Assembly: GCA_018257865.1 (NCBI GenBank)
Contig: JAEUBA010000009.1
Location: 124,001-188,000 of the forward strand
DNA length: 64,000 nucleotides
Direction: 5' to 3'
From: Stereocaulon alpinum
Lineage: Eukaryota; Ascomycota; Lecanoromycetes; Lecanorales; Stereocaulaceae
Positions 1 to 9,641 of this stretch are shown here, piece after piece. Below the pieces are notes generated by a model. It was not told where the DNA came from. It saw only the letters and a program-made list of their open reading frames with translations, and searched no databases. Numbering within the stretch: the stretch's first letter is position 1; each line of letters begins with the position of its first letter. Both the position numbers and the translations under genes were made by a program.

Positions 1-272
1 TGTGGAACATTCCGGCCTCGCTGGTAGACGAACCTTTCATATGGGCTAACGTTGATGAGAAGTGGACAGAGGGAAGCTGTGAAGTCCATCTGACTCCGCC
101 CCCACTGTACGTGGAGGATATGTTTTCTTATATGGATATCGTGCATGGTATTAGACGAGTTCGAGACGTATGCGTTCAGGCTGAGCATCGCTATGAAGGT
201 GGGTATATTGGCGTTGGACATGGAGGTGTCGTAGCCGAACAGAAGTACGTGGTTGGATTGTATGCGGTTTGA
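1..272 (+). CDS. 3' end of an unidentified protein gene (partial)
   Basis: A reading frame is open from base 3 and ends at TGA 270-272, giving about 89 C-terminal residues of a gene that starts outside the window. The visible protein begins WNIPASLVDEP and ends VVGLYAV; it is mixed in composition, with a glycine-rich stretch near the end (EGGYIGVGHGGVV). I do not recognise the family. The absence of stops and the balanced codon use support real coding sequence, but an upstream intron could change the entry point. No start, signal peptide or catalytic motif can be judged from this fragment. Confidence 0.45.
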   Translation, partial: WNIPASLVDEPFIWANVDEKWTEGSCEVHLTPPPLYVEDMFSYMDIVHGIRRVRDVCVQAEHRYEGGYIGVGHGGVVAEQKYVVGLYAV

Positions 273-492
273 TGCTTGGCTAGATGAGATTCATGCAGTG
301 TAAGTTTAATATACAATGTGGGGTGTTTTGAGGTTGAGATGTCGAAGAATTTGGGAACCGTAACGTACCATTGACGGGAATCCTACCTGCCATGTAGCAA
401 GGTTGACTCACAATCAACAAGTCGATCAGCAACCTCCATTCGAACATTAATTGATACTTGCCTTGAGTTCTCAAAGCGCTGAATGATAACAC

Positions 493-1428
493 ATGGGTCT
501 AGCTATGCCGCCTGAGGAGATGGAGCATTCGGAAAGCCAAGCTGAATCGAAGTCTCAGCGCCTTGAACCCATCAGGTCACTAACCTTTCTTGACCTCCCA
601 CCAGAGATCCGGGAGGTCATTTACAGCTAAGCGGTTGTCTCCAATAAACATATCCGACCAAACTTCGAGTACTACAATCGTCAAGGTCAGATCGTTGTAG
701 TTGATGAGCATTCGCCTGTGACATCCTCAGGGTTGTTAACAGTCAATCGCTAGATTTCCCGTGAAGCAATTGCCGTACTCAAATGCAACAATGTCGGCAT
801 TTTCGGTGACCTATATCACAGAAAGGTCTTCAATATACATGCACGCGAGGATCTTGTAAGCTATCTGGACTCCATATGGAAACGGGACGCTCGACTAGCC
901 GGGCAAGACCCGGAAGATGCTGATAGCCTCGTTTACAGTAAATATCGTGCCGAGGATAGCAAGCGCTATGGGGAACACTGTCTCTTTCGTATCCAAGCAA
1001 TTCCGAATGGCATGCATGCAGATATGGTGGCTCATTTGGACTCAATTCACATTTGGGTTGCCTGATTCGATCGGAACAGCTGGCTCTCGCCACATCACAT
1101 GAAATACTATTTGCAGGAGCTAGCGGTGTTAATGGGGCCACTCTACAAGTGTCTGCTGGCAGGTGGGCCAAATGTGAGGAAGACGATCAAAGTATTATTC
1201 CTGTGAGTCCAAGATCGACGTCTATCATTGTTGACGTGTCTTCCTGATTCCTGTCACCGTCAATAGACCCGTGCGGAAACAATTCATCATCGTTCCTTAC
1301 CCAAAGCGTGAATTCGAGGTTCCAGGCTTTCCTCGGGTGTTGAAAGTTTTCGAGGTGGTACGGTTACTCCGAGAGCTTGCCTGGGTGCGGAATACGACCA
1401 TCAGGTTGCCGATACTAAAGAACAGGTA
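493..1428 (+). pseudogene. LPPEIR-motif (F-box/2EXR-like) fungal protein, inactivated by three nonsense codons
   Basis: From ATG 493 one unbroken phase reads about 237 codons but carries three stops: TAA 628, TAG 751 and TGA 1063. The text around them is conserved fungal coding sequence: TFLDLPPEIREVIYS, then LTVNR*ISREAIAVLKCNN. That layout is typical of the large family of Ascomycota proteins with an N-terminal F-box or 2EXR-like LPPEIR helix. A GTGAGT donor at 1203 and an acceptor ending near 1266 join in phase to VRKQFIIVPYPKREFEVPG and on to about 1428. No frameshift is seen. The TAG fits CAG (Q of NRQIS) to TAG, and the TGA fits CGA to TGA, both C-to-T. The family is often expanded and of unknown substrate. 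I infer a recently dead copy; stop-codon recoding is much less likely. Confidence 0.7.
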
Positions 1429-1766
1429 ATCAATGATAAGGAGCATGCAACGGACGATGAGCCCCTGGGAGATCAAGTTGGCAAAATATCGTACGTTCCG
1501 GCTAAGAAAATTACCGGTTTCAGCAAGCTTTGGCAGCCATGATCAGCAATCATACACCAATAGAGAGGACTTGCATGAGTGATAATCGAGGTAGAAAACT
1601 TTGGTTTGTGGATATGGGCGAAGAAGGGGTTCCTGGGACTTATCATTGCTTTCAATACTCGTCACCATGCACTGGCAATCATGAAGCTAACTACCCGCAG
1701 CACGTCCCCCCAGTAAGTAATCATCAGCATGCTGTCTCAGTATCGCCATCTCCCTCTCAATCAGCC

Positions 1767-2227
1767 CTAACCGAACCTCGTCTCCTTGTCCTTGATCGGC
1801 ATGTCACTCCCCGTCATATCCTTATACTTGCCCCTGACAAAGTCAGAAATCTGCTCATCCTTCGCCTGCTCGACGGCAGACTCGTTGCTCTGGTCGCCTT
1901 GTCCCAAGCCATACTGCTGTACTGCATCGATGCCTATACAACACCAAATTATCAACAAACTATTCGTGACTCTTGATACCAGTGGACACTGCGTGCAGAC
2001 TGACCTTTATCAAGATAATCTTCATTCTTCTCACTCTCCCTGCCTCCTCCAGCAGCAGAATTCAGTTTATCTCCAATGCCACCTAAGAACCCGCCTCCAC
2101 CTCCGCCTGAGTTCTGATTCTGTTGACCAGACATGTTATTCTGGCCTTGCTGCATACCCTGGCCGTGCTGCTGGTCGTTGTTCGAGCCTTGGCCCTCGCC
2201 GCCCATTGCGTTCTTGATAAAGTCCAT
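1767..2227 (-). CDS. Small Gly/Gln/Asn-rich conserved fungal stress-type protein, 2 exons, 129 aa
   Basis: Exon 1 runs 2227-2005 and exon 2 runs 1933-1767. The 71-nt intron (donor GTCAGT, acceptor TATAG) joins in phase to give YLDKGIDAVQQYGLGQGD. The start at 2227 (MDFIKNAMGG) is chosen because the next upstream Met would add an unconserved leader. The first half is low complexity (Q, N, G with a GGGGGGFLGG run). The second half has the conserved features of a small fungal family: GGGRESEKNEDYLDKG, then an ESAVEQAKDEQISDFVRGKYK helix, ending in IPIKD-like MPIKDKETRFG. The protein is hydrophilic, with no signal peptide or membrane segment. Family members are usually annotated as stress- or DNA-damage-responsive by resemblance only. 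I make no functional claim beyond a hydrophilic, possibly desiccation- or stress-linked protein. Confidence 0.72.
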
Positions 2228-3655
2228 GTTTAGTGATCTGGTAGGGGTTTGCGGATTACTAAGGATATGGGTATTAGGTGTGATGGTTGTGAGTGTTTTA
2301 GTATGTGTCACGAGAGACTTGTTGTAGTGAAGTGATAAGAGGTGAGGGGTGATTGCTGCCCAAGCAAATGCTTGTTTACAAGCGGCTGGGCAAGTCTGGG
2401 CATTAAACCCTGTTCGGATCAGGACGGCCTAGATTGGGAAGGTGCTACTCCATATGTTGAAACTGGCAAAGATGATGGTGGTTGCAGTGAACGCGAATGG
2501 TTCAGCTGTCTGACTGTCGGTATACATATCTTCGTTCTAAGCAGCGTGATCAATGCTTCTACTGGATCAGCTGATACATGAAGTTCCCATGCAAATGAGA
2601 GAAAGCTCCAATTAATCGTCAACTCGGCCATATTCTACAAGTGTATAATTTTCCAACGAGAAGCTATGAACCTCATTCATTGGACGCAGGAAATATAGAG
2701 ACTTATGAACGGCAAATTCGTTTGCAAGTATCTGTTTTCAAAGCCGTTGACGAAAAGTTATACTGGTATCAAGTACCCAATTGAATCCCTGAATAAATTT
2801 TATCCTTTTTTATCGCATCTATCATTGCGTCCTTAGCTTCTTCATCCTTACAATCCCGATATAGACGCTCCTCAATACAGAACTAGTTATGTCTAGTTGT
2901 AAAAGCCAGATAACATCAAACGTAGGAAAATATCTCTATCCCACAAGTTGCTCGCCCACAGTTCCCACAGAGCTTTCAATCGACCCCACTTCACTATCTA
3001 CTCAAAACCGAATACAATAGCCCCAGCAGATACCGCGAAAAGTTCAAGACTGGTCTGATATATATCGTATTCAAGATCCAAGAGAAGCCCACGTGTATAA
3101 CTATTTTCTCTTATTTGATATCAAGGTATAGTAATGATACTCCTAGATACGCAAGATGCCACAGTGTTTGGGCTACAGCACTGAAGAATGTAAGGTACAA
3201 AAGAATAGAAAGCTTTCCACAAACATATCGAACCTGGATATGTGCGTAGAAATCGTGGACTCCGCTTGTCTTGTATGCTTACTAAGGTTTTGGGCAATGT
3301 GTATGTTGAGCGCAATGCGCACTCCGAAGAGGTATGCGCAAAGACACTCAAGAGCATGATTTGGTTGCGCATTCTTGTGCAGAATGCTCAGTACACGTTT
3401 TCTAGCCCACCAGCTTCCCTAGTACCCATTCGAATCGCTCATTGAGCCACGTCTATTGGTTTTCCGTTGTTGCATCTGTTATTCCATTCTTTGCTTCTTC
3501 GTCCTTGCTGTTCCGACGTGAACACTTCTTGAAATACAGCCAATTATACTCTGGTCCTGGAGGTCAGACAGAATCATTCTTAGCAAAGTATACTTTCTCC
3601 ACCAACCAAGTTTTCACAGTCTCTAAAGAGAAATTTGGACCATGGTATCCCCAGG
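2228..3655. other. Intergenic, no gene recognised
   Basis: Only short overlapping frames without family resemblance are present on either strand. The proximal part upstream of 2227 should hold the promoter of the small stress-type gene. Confidence 0.5.
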
Positions 3656-4360
3656 TCAATATCCTAAGTAGTACCCGTGCCTGATCATATACACGAAGAT
3701 TCCGAATCGAACACCGACGAGAAAGTGGAGAATGCGATCTCGTTGGCGTGTGTCCAGATGATCACTCTTGTAAGTCCGTGGAAATTGGTCTGGGTGAAAA
3801 TTGCGAGCCCATGAGAAAAGGACGGCGCCGACTATGCATACAGCCGTGATAATCAGAGTCCATATTCTCGGGCCTGTTCCAGTCATCTCCTTAACGTTCA
3901 TTCCAGATCTCGAAGTCGCAAAAGTGAACGGGACGAAAATGAAAGCCAACTGAGTCAGATACTTGAGGGAGGGAGTTTCTTCGATAGACCTCCTCGCATC
4001 TTCCATCGACACTAGAATTGTCTCCACTTGCATACAATATTTTCATTATTTGGCTAAGAGTAAGTCCTTCGTTCAACAGCTCTTCAGCATAGCTGATCAT
4101 ATCGTGGATCTCGTGTAGACTTTCGGCTGGTTGTAGGGTAGCAAGGACTGCTTTTTGACAAATATCGTTCCGCAACTTCCATCTGCGAGGGGCCATCCAT
4201 GGAAGTGCCATGCTGGTATCAGAGCAGATCACGACAGACTGTTAGGCAATATTTGGAGGATCTCGTCTATCCACAGGCGCACCTGTTCGAGGACTTCGGT
4301 ATTCTTAACGGACGAGACCAAAATAACTTTTAGGCGGCCAATTCTTCCAATCTGGTGAAA
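3656..4360 (-). pseudogene. CorA-like Mg2+ transporter-family remnant
   Basis: The C-terminal piece (4033-3656) contains PSLKYLTQLAFIFVPFTF followed by SRSGMNVKEMTGTGPRIW and a second hydrophobic segment ending VGAVLFSWA. This is the two-helix arrangement with the GMN signature that defines CorA family members, as seen in the many fungal CorA-like proteins. Upstream, a helical segment (ESLHEIHDMISYAEELLNEG, about 4130-4070) lies in a different phase. Still further up, VSSVKNTEVLEQVRLWIDEI runs into a stop (about 4245) in yet another phase. At least one nonsense and two phase changes therefore separate matching parts, and no start or long N-terminal cytoplasmic domain is present. Intact fungal relatives are 400 aa or more. 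I infer a decayed gene rather than a multi-intron one, because obvious splice sites do not repair it. Confidence 0.62.
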
Positions 4361-4840
4361 GTGAAGGGGGTCACGCACTTAGCCCTGTTGAAGCGTGTGG
4401 TGTGCATCAGGCTACCAAGTATTATTGATTAGATTACTGAAAAGCATGCGCAGCTTCAAGTACGCAAATCAACGGCGGCGGCAACTACTCTTTAGCACTG
4501 ACGGCAAGTACCGTTAAGGCGTTATTAGTTCCAAAGGCAAAGGTGACTATCCCGAGGCTAGTTGCATCTTGGCTAGCTCAACAAGTACAGAGGCCAACAC
4601 CGAAAGTCCTAGGATAGCGCTAATTGCCTTAGTGTGCCCAAGATAGCTAGCCTTCATCGTGGCTTCTCCCGACACCCTAGAAGAGGTTGCATAGGCGATT
4701 GCCAGTGCGGCAGCGGATCATGGGCCAGGTGGCGCTGACCAGCCTGTGGATAGTGCCTGGTAGGCTTTCACTCGCCTACAGCTGGCCCCCAAGAGCCTAT
4801 GAGACTTTCTCCACACTATAGTCCAATCGCCGACTAGGGC
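4361..4840. other. Intergenic, upstream region of the 4874 membrane-protein gene
   Basis: No coding frame is recognised. The region contains several short repeats of the TAGCTAGC kind and should include the distal promoter of the gene at 4874. Confidence 0.4.
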
Positions 4841-4847
4841 TATAAAG
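4841..4847 (+). promoter_or_regulatory. TATA-like box of the 4874 gene
   Basis: TATAAAG lies 33 bases before the ATG at 4874, with a second AT-rich stretch (TATATAATG) abutting the start. The spacing would imply a very short leader. Confidence 0.35.
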
Positions 4848-4873
4848 GTCGAAAAACGATAGCTCTCTATATA

Positions 4874-6463
4874 ATGAACCGAGTGCACTCAAGTCCATCC
4901 GTCCTCCACTTTTTATTCGTTACGGCTAGGCAAATTGCCCTTACTGCGGCCGACGCAGGATTTCATCGAGAACAATGCTACGGGAGAGTTACCGAAATAT
5001 TAGAGAGCAACAATAGCTCCATTACCATCATCCCGTCAATGTTCATTAATGAATCGGACCTAACAAACCCTATCCTCACGCTTGACGGATGTCAGCAGCT
5101 ATGCGGCTCTGGCACAGGGTGGTATCCAGACAGCGGTCCAAGGCTGGTAGCTTGGTTGCTACCCATCATTCTCCTGGTCTCTAATATGCAGTTCGCGCCT
5201 ATTGGGATGCAGAGATACCTGCTGATTCCGCACCTCCTGGGCGATCCCATCGATTCGACTTGGTCACTACTGGTAAAAGTTAATAGTTGGAGTCGCTGCC
5301 TTTCTCATGCGCAAAAGCTGCTGAAAAATAAAATCGAAATTAAGAGCCTCGCTGTAATAAATGCAGCTGCCGAGGAAGTTTCACTCGCTTTCGATTATGC
5401 GCCGAAATTCGAAGCGTCTAACAGCAAAGGCTTGATTGTAGAGGCAGCCCTTACGCTATCCGAGAACAAAAGGAACGAGATCCTTCGGACCTTGCTCGCC
5501 GTTGTGCTATATGTGTTCCAAGTCCTCGCGGCCTTCGTCCCTGCGGTTGGCGCGGCATCCAACCCTTCAGGTGGTAGGATAGGGACCGCAATGCTCCTTT
5601 CCTGGCTCTTATCTATTACTTTGTTGAGCAACGCGATCGGTAATTTTGGTTCTTTGCGGACTTGCCGGCAGATCATCGCAGGTCTAAGGAAACGCCTTGG
5701 ATCACAATCTGATCAGGATTTCCACACTCAAAGCACCTCGAAATTGACTTTGAGCCTCGTTGGCGTGCAAATGGAAGTACAAACGCCTAACGAGGCCTCT
5801 ATGGCTTGGTCGGGTGCCATCTACAGCTACCGTCCGAATAAACCATTCTTTCACGATTTAGGATGGAAGCTGGCCTTCATTTCTATACTCCCGGTTGCTA
5901 TTGCGTTCGGAACGGCCTTCGCAGTCCTAGATACAGGACCTACGTACTTCAGCTGCCGTCACATTTTGGTGATCGCCGTATTTAGCGTCTGGCTCATTAG
6001 TGCGTTATCAACCTCATTGCTCTCCTGGGCTTCTTTTGCCACTGGAAAATATCTCTGGTACATCATCTTAATCAAGGATGCTGTTATCGCAACCACAACT
6101 TTAGCCCTGATTGTGGCCTCCAGCTGTGGACTCTGGGATACCTGCTACTGTTGGAGCGGAGCGTTGCTGTATGGGGAGACGAGAGCTCGTGTTCCGCTGA
6201 ACCCTGCCACGGTCTTCGACCGGAACAATAGGGTCATATACCCTGCAATGGTCGCGACTGGTCTGTCCCTCCAGGTGTGCGTCCTCGGGGCTATGCTGTG
6301 GGTTGGATGGCCTGGCTTCAGAGCGCTGTGGTGGAGTGAGAATGAGAAGCGGGCGGCGTTGGAGATGATACAAGATACTTGGGCCGCCTCCAGTGCAACC
6401 CAGACGGAAATGGTTGACCTTCATCCTCCTAGGGACTTGACACATATTGAAGACACGTCGTAG
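4874..6463 (+). CDS. Conserved fungal polytopic membrane protein, 529 aa, intronless
   Basis: A single open frame runs from ATG 4874 to TAG 6461-6463. The N-terminal part has several cysteines (QCYGRV; then DGCQQLCGSGTGWY at about residues 71-84) likely lying outside or in the lumen. It is followed by about seven to nine hydrophobic segments: LVAWLLPIILLVS near 92, TLLAVVLYVFQVLAAFVPAVGA near 210, a segment near 240, and several between 335 and 490. The arrangement (Cys-rich start, xxRLVAWLLPI, late helices, short acidic tail HPPRDLTHIEDTS) matches an uncharacterised Pezizomycotina membrane-protein family often found in accessory regions near HET genes. No transporter signature or catalytic motif is visible, so no substrate is proposed. 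Codon use is ordinary and there are no breaks, unlike both neighbours. Confidence 0.75.
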   Translation: MNRVHSSPSVLHFLFVTARQIALTAADAGFHREQCYGRVTEILESNNSSITIIPSMFINESDLTNPILTLDGCQQLCGSGTGWYPDSGPRLVAWLLPIILLVSNMQFAPIGMQRYLLIPHLLGDPIDSTWSLLVKVNSWSRCLSHAQKLLKNKIEIKSLAVINAAAEEVSLAFDYAPKFEASNSKGLIVEAALTLSENKRNEILRTLLAVVLYVFQVLAAFVPAVGAASNPSGGRIGTAMLLSWLLSITLLSNAIGNFGSLRTCRQIIAGLRKRLGSQSDQDFHTQSTSKLTLSLVGVQMEVQTPNEASMAWSGAIYSYRPNKPFFHDLGWKLAFISILPVAIAFGTAFAVLDTGPTYFSCRHILVIAVFSVWLISALSTSLLSWASFATGKYLWYIILIKDAVIATTTLALIVASSCGLWDTCYCWSGALLYGETRARVPLNPATVFDRNNRVIYPAMVATGLSLQVCVLGAMLWVGWPGFRALWWSENEKRAALEMIQDTWAASSATQTEMVDLHPPRDLTHIEDTS

Positions 6464-6770
6464 TACTTAATCGAACAAGAACGCCGTTTCCGTCTTTCTA
6501 CTCCCTTTCTCGTCTTCTATTAGCTAGGCCGAATTTCGCCTCCTCTAATTAAATAAGGTCTTGTTTCCCCTTAGCTGTATCCAATGTATTGGCCTTGTCT
6601 GCTCAAACTTAGGGTATACAGCGCGCCGGGGAAGAATCTACGCCCACTGCAAATATCGTGTTCGGAATCCATAGCGCTCTTATCTGGTATTATCATTCTG
6701 CTTTCTAAGGTCTTGGACGTTATCCCATCCACCAATCAACATTGCACTGGCCTTCTATCAACTAGTATGC

Positions 6771-7466
6771 CTACGTTACGGTCATATTGCCATCTTCTTC
6801 TAAGAGATCAACCATGCCGGCTTCGCGGAGGATGAAAGGAAGACGTCCGCCATAGAGGACGCAGATTTTGTCGCCTGGTCGGACATGCTTTCAGGATCTT
6901 CCAAGGCGGCTAGCGGTCGTGGAAAAGGATCCGAATGAAAGTAACTCCTCCGAGATTTGCTTTTCATTGTATCCGGCCTTGAAATCCTCACGCAATAGAG
7001 ATTCTGAAAGCTCCTGCTCCTGCTCAAGCTTACTGAGCCAAGTCATGGTCTCTGTAAGTTGCGCTTCGGTAGCTCGTGTGTCTAAGACATAATCGTGTAT
7101 CAAATTGCGGTAGATCGCTCCATATCGCTCTGCATTGTCGAGCGGCATGCTATAGGACAAGAACACTGCTCTCATGAGATCCCAAGCGTAGGACGCATCC
7201 GGTACTTCCTCTGTTTTTCTTCCCAAGACCCAGCCACTGATTTCGTCAATCTTGATACCTCGAATACGCAATACGATACTTCCAGCCACTCGCATTATCT
7301 GTAGCTTCTTTGTAGACACCGCTTTGAAAGTGTTCTTCTTCTCACTAGAGACCAAAGCATTGTATCTAACCCCACATCCCAACTTATCAAAGTCACAAGA
7401 CACCGGGCAGCCCAGTCCCAACACCAAGAGGGAATTATGTGAAAGCATTTTCGCGAGTCGGCACAA
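6771..7466 (-). pseudogene. HET-domain (heterokaryon incompatibility) protein remnant, C-terminal half
   Basis: The open piece 7466-6891 reads YNALVSSEKK, then an RIRGIKIDEI segment. In HET proteins a YNA..G segment followed by a 'hydrophobic-x-G-x-x-(V/I)D-x-(I/V)' strand marks the region after the catalytic-like HET core. The frame ends at TGA 6893-6891 (GRS*), yet the same phase continues at once with KHVRPGDKICVLYGG and RLPFILREAG. That is the strongly conserved C-terminal signature of HET proteins ('PGD.(I/V)C(V/I)L.G...PF(I/V)LR'). It then ends at TAG 6771-6773. A single nonsense, possibly CGA to TGA, thus separates conserved sequence. The N-terminal HET core is not found upstream. HET proteins act in allorecognition cell death; this copy should be inactive. 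Confidence 0.68.
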
Positions 7467-8135
7467 GAATTCTGTAAAGCATCGAGATTGTCTGAAGCCT
7501 AGATAAGGGCTACAGTAGCATCTACAAAAACGTTTTCCACGCTAGCTGCACAGTCCCGTTTCACAACATCGATAGTTCTTGGATCCAAAATCCCTAGTTG
7601 GCCGTAATTTTAATCTCTAACTTCACTGGCCTCCTGTACGACGCCATAAATATCGTAGCTAGTCAATAAGTACCTGTCCCCGTCTACTCTTCCAGCATGA
7701 TGCTGCAGGAAGATTTTGATGGTCATGAGGTCTTCGTAGGGCTCATCCGTGTTTGGGAGACTATGAGCCCTTCTCAGATAGTTCAATAGGTGAAAGACCA
7801 AAAATGTAGCCTGCTACAATATCATCTGCCTTCCAATCCGGGGATGTAGTGTGTAATTAAGGACGCCTTCTTGTAAGGTCCAGAGTCGATTGAATCAAGT
7901 ATTTCCTATTATCTCATTTTGACACTTGCATAGTTATCTCAACGCCGAAATCGATGACATTGAGATTTAGCACGTATTCACTGTTATGTAATATGTTCAT
8001 CTATTCTATCAATGGCGCAGCTTGGTAAATGCATAGCCATGTGAAAGATTCGTTTGAGTCCTGCTACTAAGCCGATAGTATACCCTAGAGCAAATGGATG
8101 CACCTCACGGCCCAATCCGACCAGCCTCACGTCCT
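7467..8135. other. Possible upstream HET remnant, otherwise no gene
   Basis: A short open piece on the minus strand (7801-7610, containing EPYEDLMTIKIFLQHHAG) could be part of the decayed HET gene but lacks a diagnostic motif. Nothing else is recognised up to the end of the HNH gene. Confidence 0.25.
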
Positions 8136-9641
8136 TCACCACTGTCGTTTTGCTCTGTCGTCATCGTGTCTCGGGATGAACTCGGCGCCCTCATGAATAC
8201 AGTCCTCCTCGTCGTCATCTTCATTGTCTTCATCGTCTTCATTGTCTTCATCGTCTTCATCGTCTTCGTCGTCCTCATCGTCCTCATCGTCTTCGTCGTC
8301 CTCATCGTCCTCGTCGTCTTCGTCGTCTCCGTCGTCTCCGTCGTCTCCGTCATCTCCGTCGTCTTCGTCGTCTTCGTCAGATCCGTACCCACCTCGGGGA
8401 CGGTTACGGATCGACATATTGGAATTCAGGACAGCGTCAACGTCCGGTCCATTGGATCGCTCATCATGGTAACGTTCCAGGAGGTCATCATACTTATGAC
8501 CCATCTCAATGACAAAACCCCGCAGCATGATTTTGTCCATAAAAATCCCCTCAGTGCCCCAGTAACCCCGATCAAACTCCGATTTCAGCATATCCCTCTG
8601 CTCCTCCTGCTGTAGTTTCCAAGAACGGCGAAGGATGGACGTGCAATATTGCCAGTAGAGGTATCGTGCTCTCGGACGGTGGTCAGATGAGAACAACAGA
8701 CGCCGTCCATCCATTTCGATCCATGTCTCATCAACCTGTGTGCCTGCAGTCCTTGGGCAATACGTTTTCATTTTCTCGGCGTCAAAATCTAATACGCGGA
8801 TCTTGTACTCCTTAGGCTCTGACTTGCGCCACTTATCAACTTCACGCTGGCTCGGTCGGTCCGGGACGTCTGGGACAATGGCCATCAATCCCTCAGAAAT
8901 TCTTTCTTCCACCTCATCACACAACATGAGCCCATTCTCAACTGCAGAGAGCTCATCGTATTCGTGGAGGCCAAAGATGTTATGCATGGCGACCTGACCC
9001 AGATTATATGGAAACATGTGAGCAGCATGCACCAACTTTGCGGCGACCCAATCTCCAAGCACAGGGCACCACAATTCAAGACGTCTGGGATCTGGGTGTT
9101 TGGCACCACAGGCCTCAATTAGAGCCTGACGAAACCTGCTCTGTTCTCCCGGATCTCTAGTTCCTGCTCCAACCCCCGCGGCGTTGAAACCTCTTGGGCT
9201 CATAGTCCACTCTTGCATGAAATGCCTGAGTTGGACTTCGTCGACGTTGGCGATCTTCCTTCGCTTAGCCTGCACTTTGAACATTTGAGCATCTAGCTTG
9301 AATGTCTGCTCTTGTTCATTCAACCTCTGTGCTTCCTGGGTTTGTTCCCATGTCTCTTCAGTAGCACCCTCGGCACTTTTCATAAACTCGGTCAATGATC
9401 GTTTGCGGCTCAGTCCAGCCTTTATACTTAACAGTTCCGAGTACCTACTGACGTGGCCGAAGTATTTCGCATCGTACGACATCCTCGGCTTCAGAGGATT
9501 CTGCTTCGATTTTCTTGTCATCTTTCGAATTTCCTCATCTACGTCCTGGAATTTCTTTTGATCATCCTCGCTAAAAGCCTCGAAAACCTTCTTGCTCGAA
9601 TTTCGCACAGGAATCTGAGGCTTCTTGAACGGAGAAGTCAT
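8136..9641 (-). CDS. Fungal HNH-domain protein with C-terminal poly-acidic tract, 501 aa
   Basis: One open frame runs from ATG 9641 (MTSPFKKPQ). The frame is open a little further upstream, but only from GTG, so 9641 is preferred; its context CAATATGA is normal. Residues about 1-140 are charged and helical. Residues about 170-260 form a fungal HNH_2-type module: FRQALIEACGAKHPD, then KLVHAAHMFPYNLG and NIFG....NGLMLC. The tandem His (AAH) and the Asn of NGLML sit where HNH nucleases place theirs. The usual later 'LH..FD' is replaced by DEVEERIS, so the last metal-site His looks absent and nuclease activity is doubtful. A stretch of about 58 residues of D/E with a few G/N follows (8389-8209), then a basic end. 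Fungal HNH_2 proteins are abundant and mostly uncharacterised. Confidence 0.78.
   Translation of the reverse strand: MTSPFKKPQIPVRNSSKKVFEAFSEDDQKKFQDVDEEIRKMTRKSKQNPLKPRMSYDAKYFGHVSRYSELLSIKAGLSRKRSLTEFMKSAEGATEETWEQTQEAQRLNEQEQTFKLDAQMFKVQAKRRKIANVDEVQLRHFMQEWTMSPRGFNAAGVGAGTRDPGEQSRFRQALIEACGAKHPDPRRLELWCPVLGDWVAAKLVHAAHMFPYNLGQVAMHNIFGLHEYDELSAVENGLMLCDEVEERISEGLMAIVPDVPDRPSQREVDKWRKSEPKEYKIRVLDFDAEKMKTYCPRTAGTQVDETWIEMDGRRLLFSSDHRPRARYLYWQYCTSILRRSWKLQQEEQRDMLKSEFDRGYWGTEGIFMDKIMLRGFVIEMGHKYDDLLERYHDERSNGPDVDAVLNSNMSIRNRPRGGYGSDEDDEDDGDDGDDGDDGDDEDDEDDEDDEDDEDDEDDEDDEDDEDNEDDEDNEDDDEEDCIHEGAEFIPRHDDDRAKRQW
8209..8389. repeat. Coding GAC/GAG/GAT triplet microsatellite (acidic tail of HNH protein)
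   Basis: About 180 bases of imperfect trinucleotide repeat (plus strand TC(G/A/T) units) encode the D/E run. All frames stay open here, which creates spurious opposite-strand frames rich in Ser or in Val/Ile/Phe. Confidence 0.9.

Noticed and set aside
8094..8615. Plus-strand frames encoding long Val/Ile/Phe or Ser runs
   Set aside because: They are antisense readings of the acidic triplet repeat in the HNH gene; all frames stay open there because of composition.
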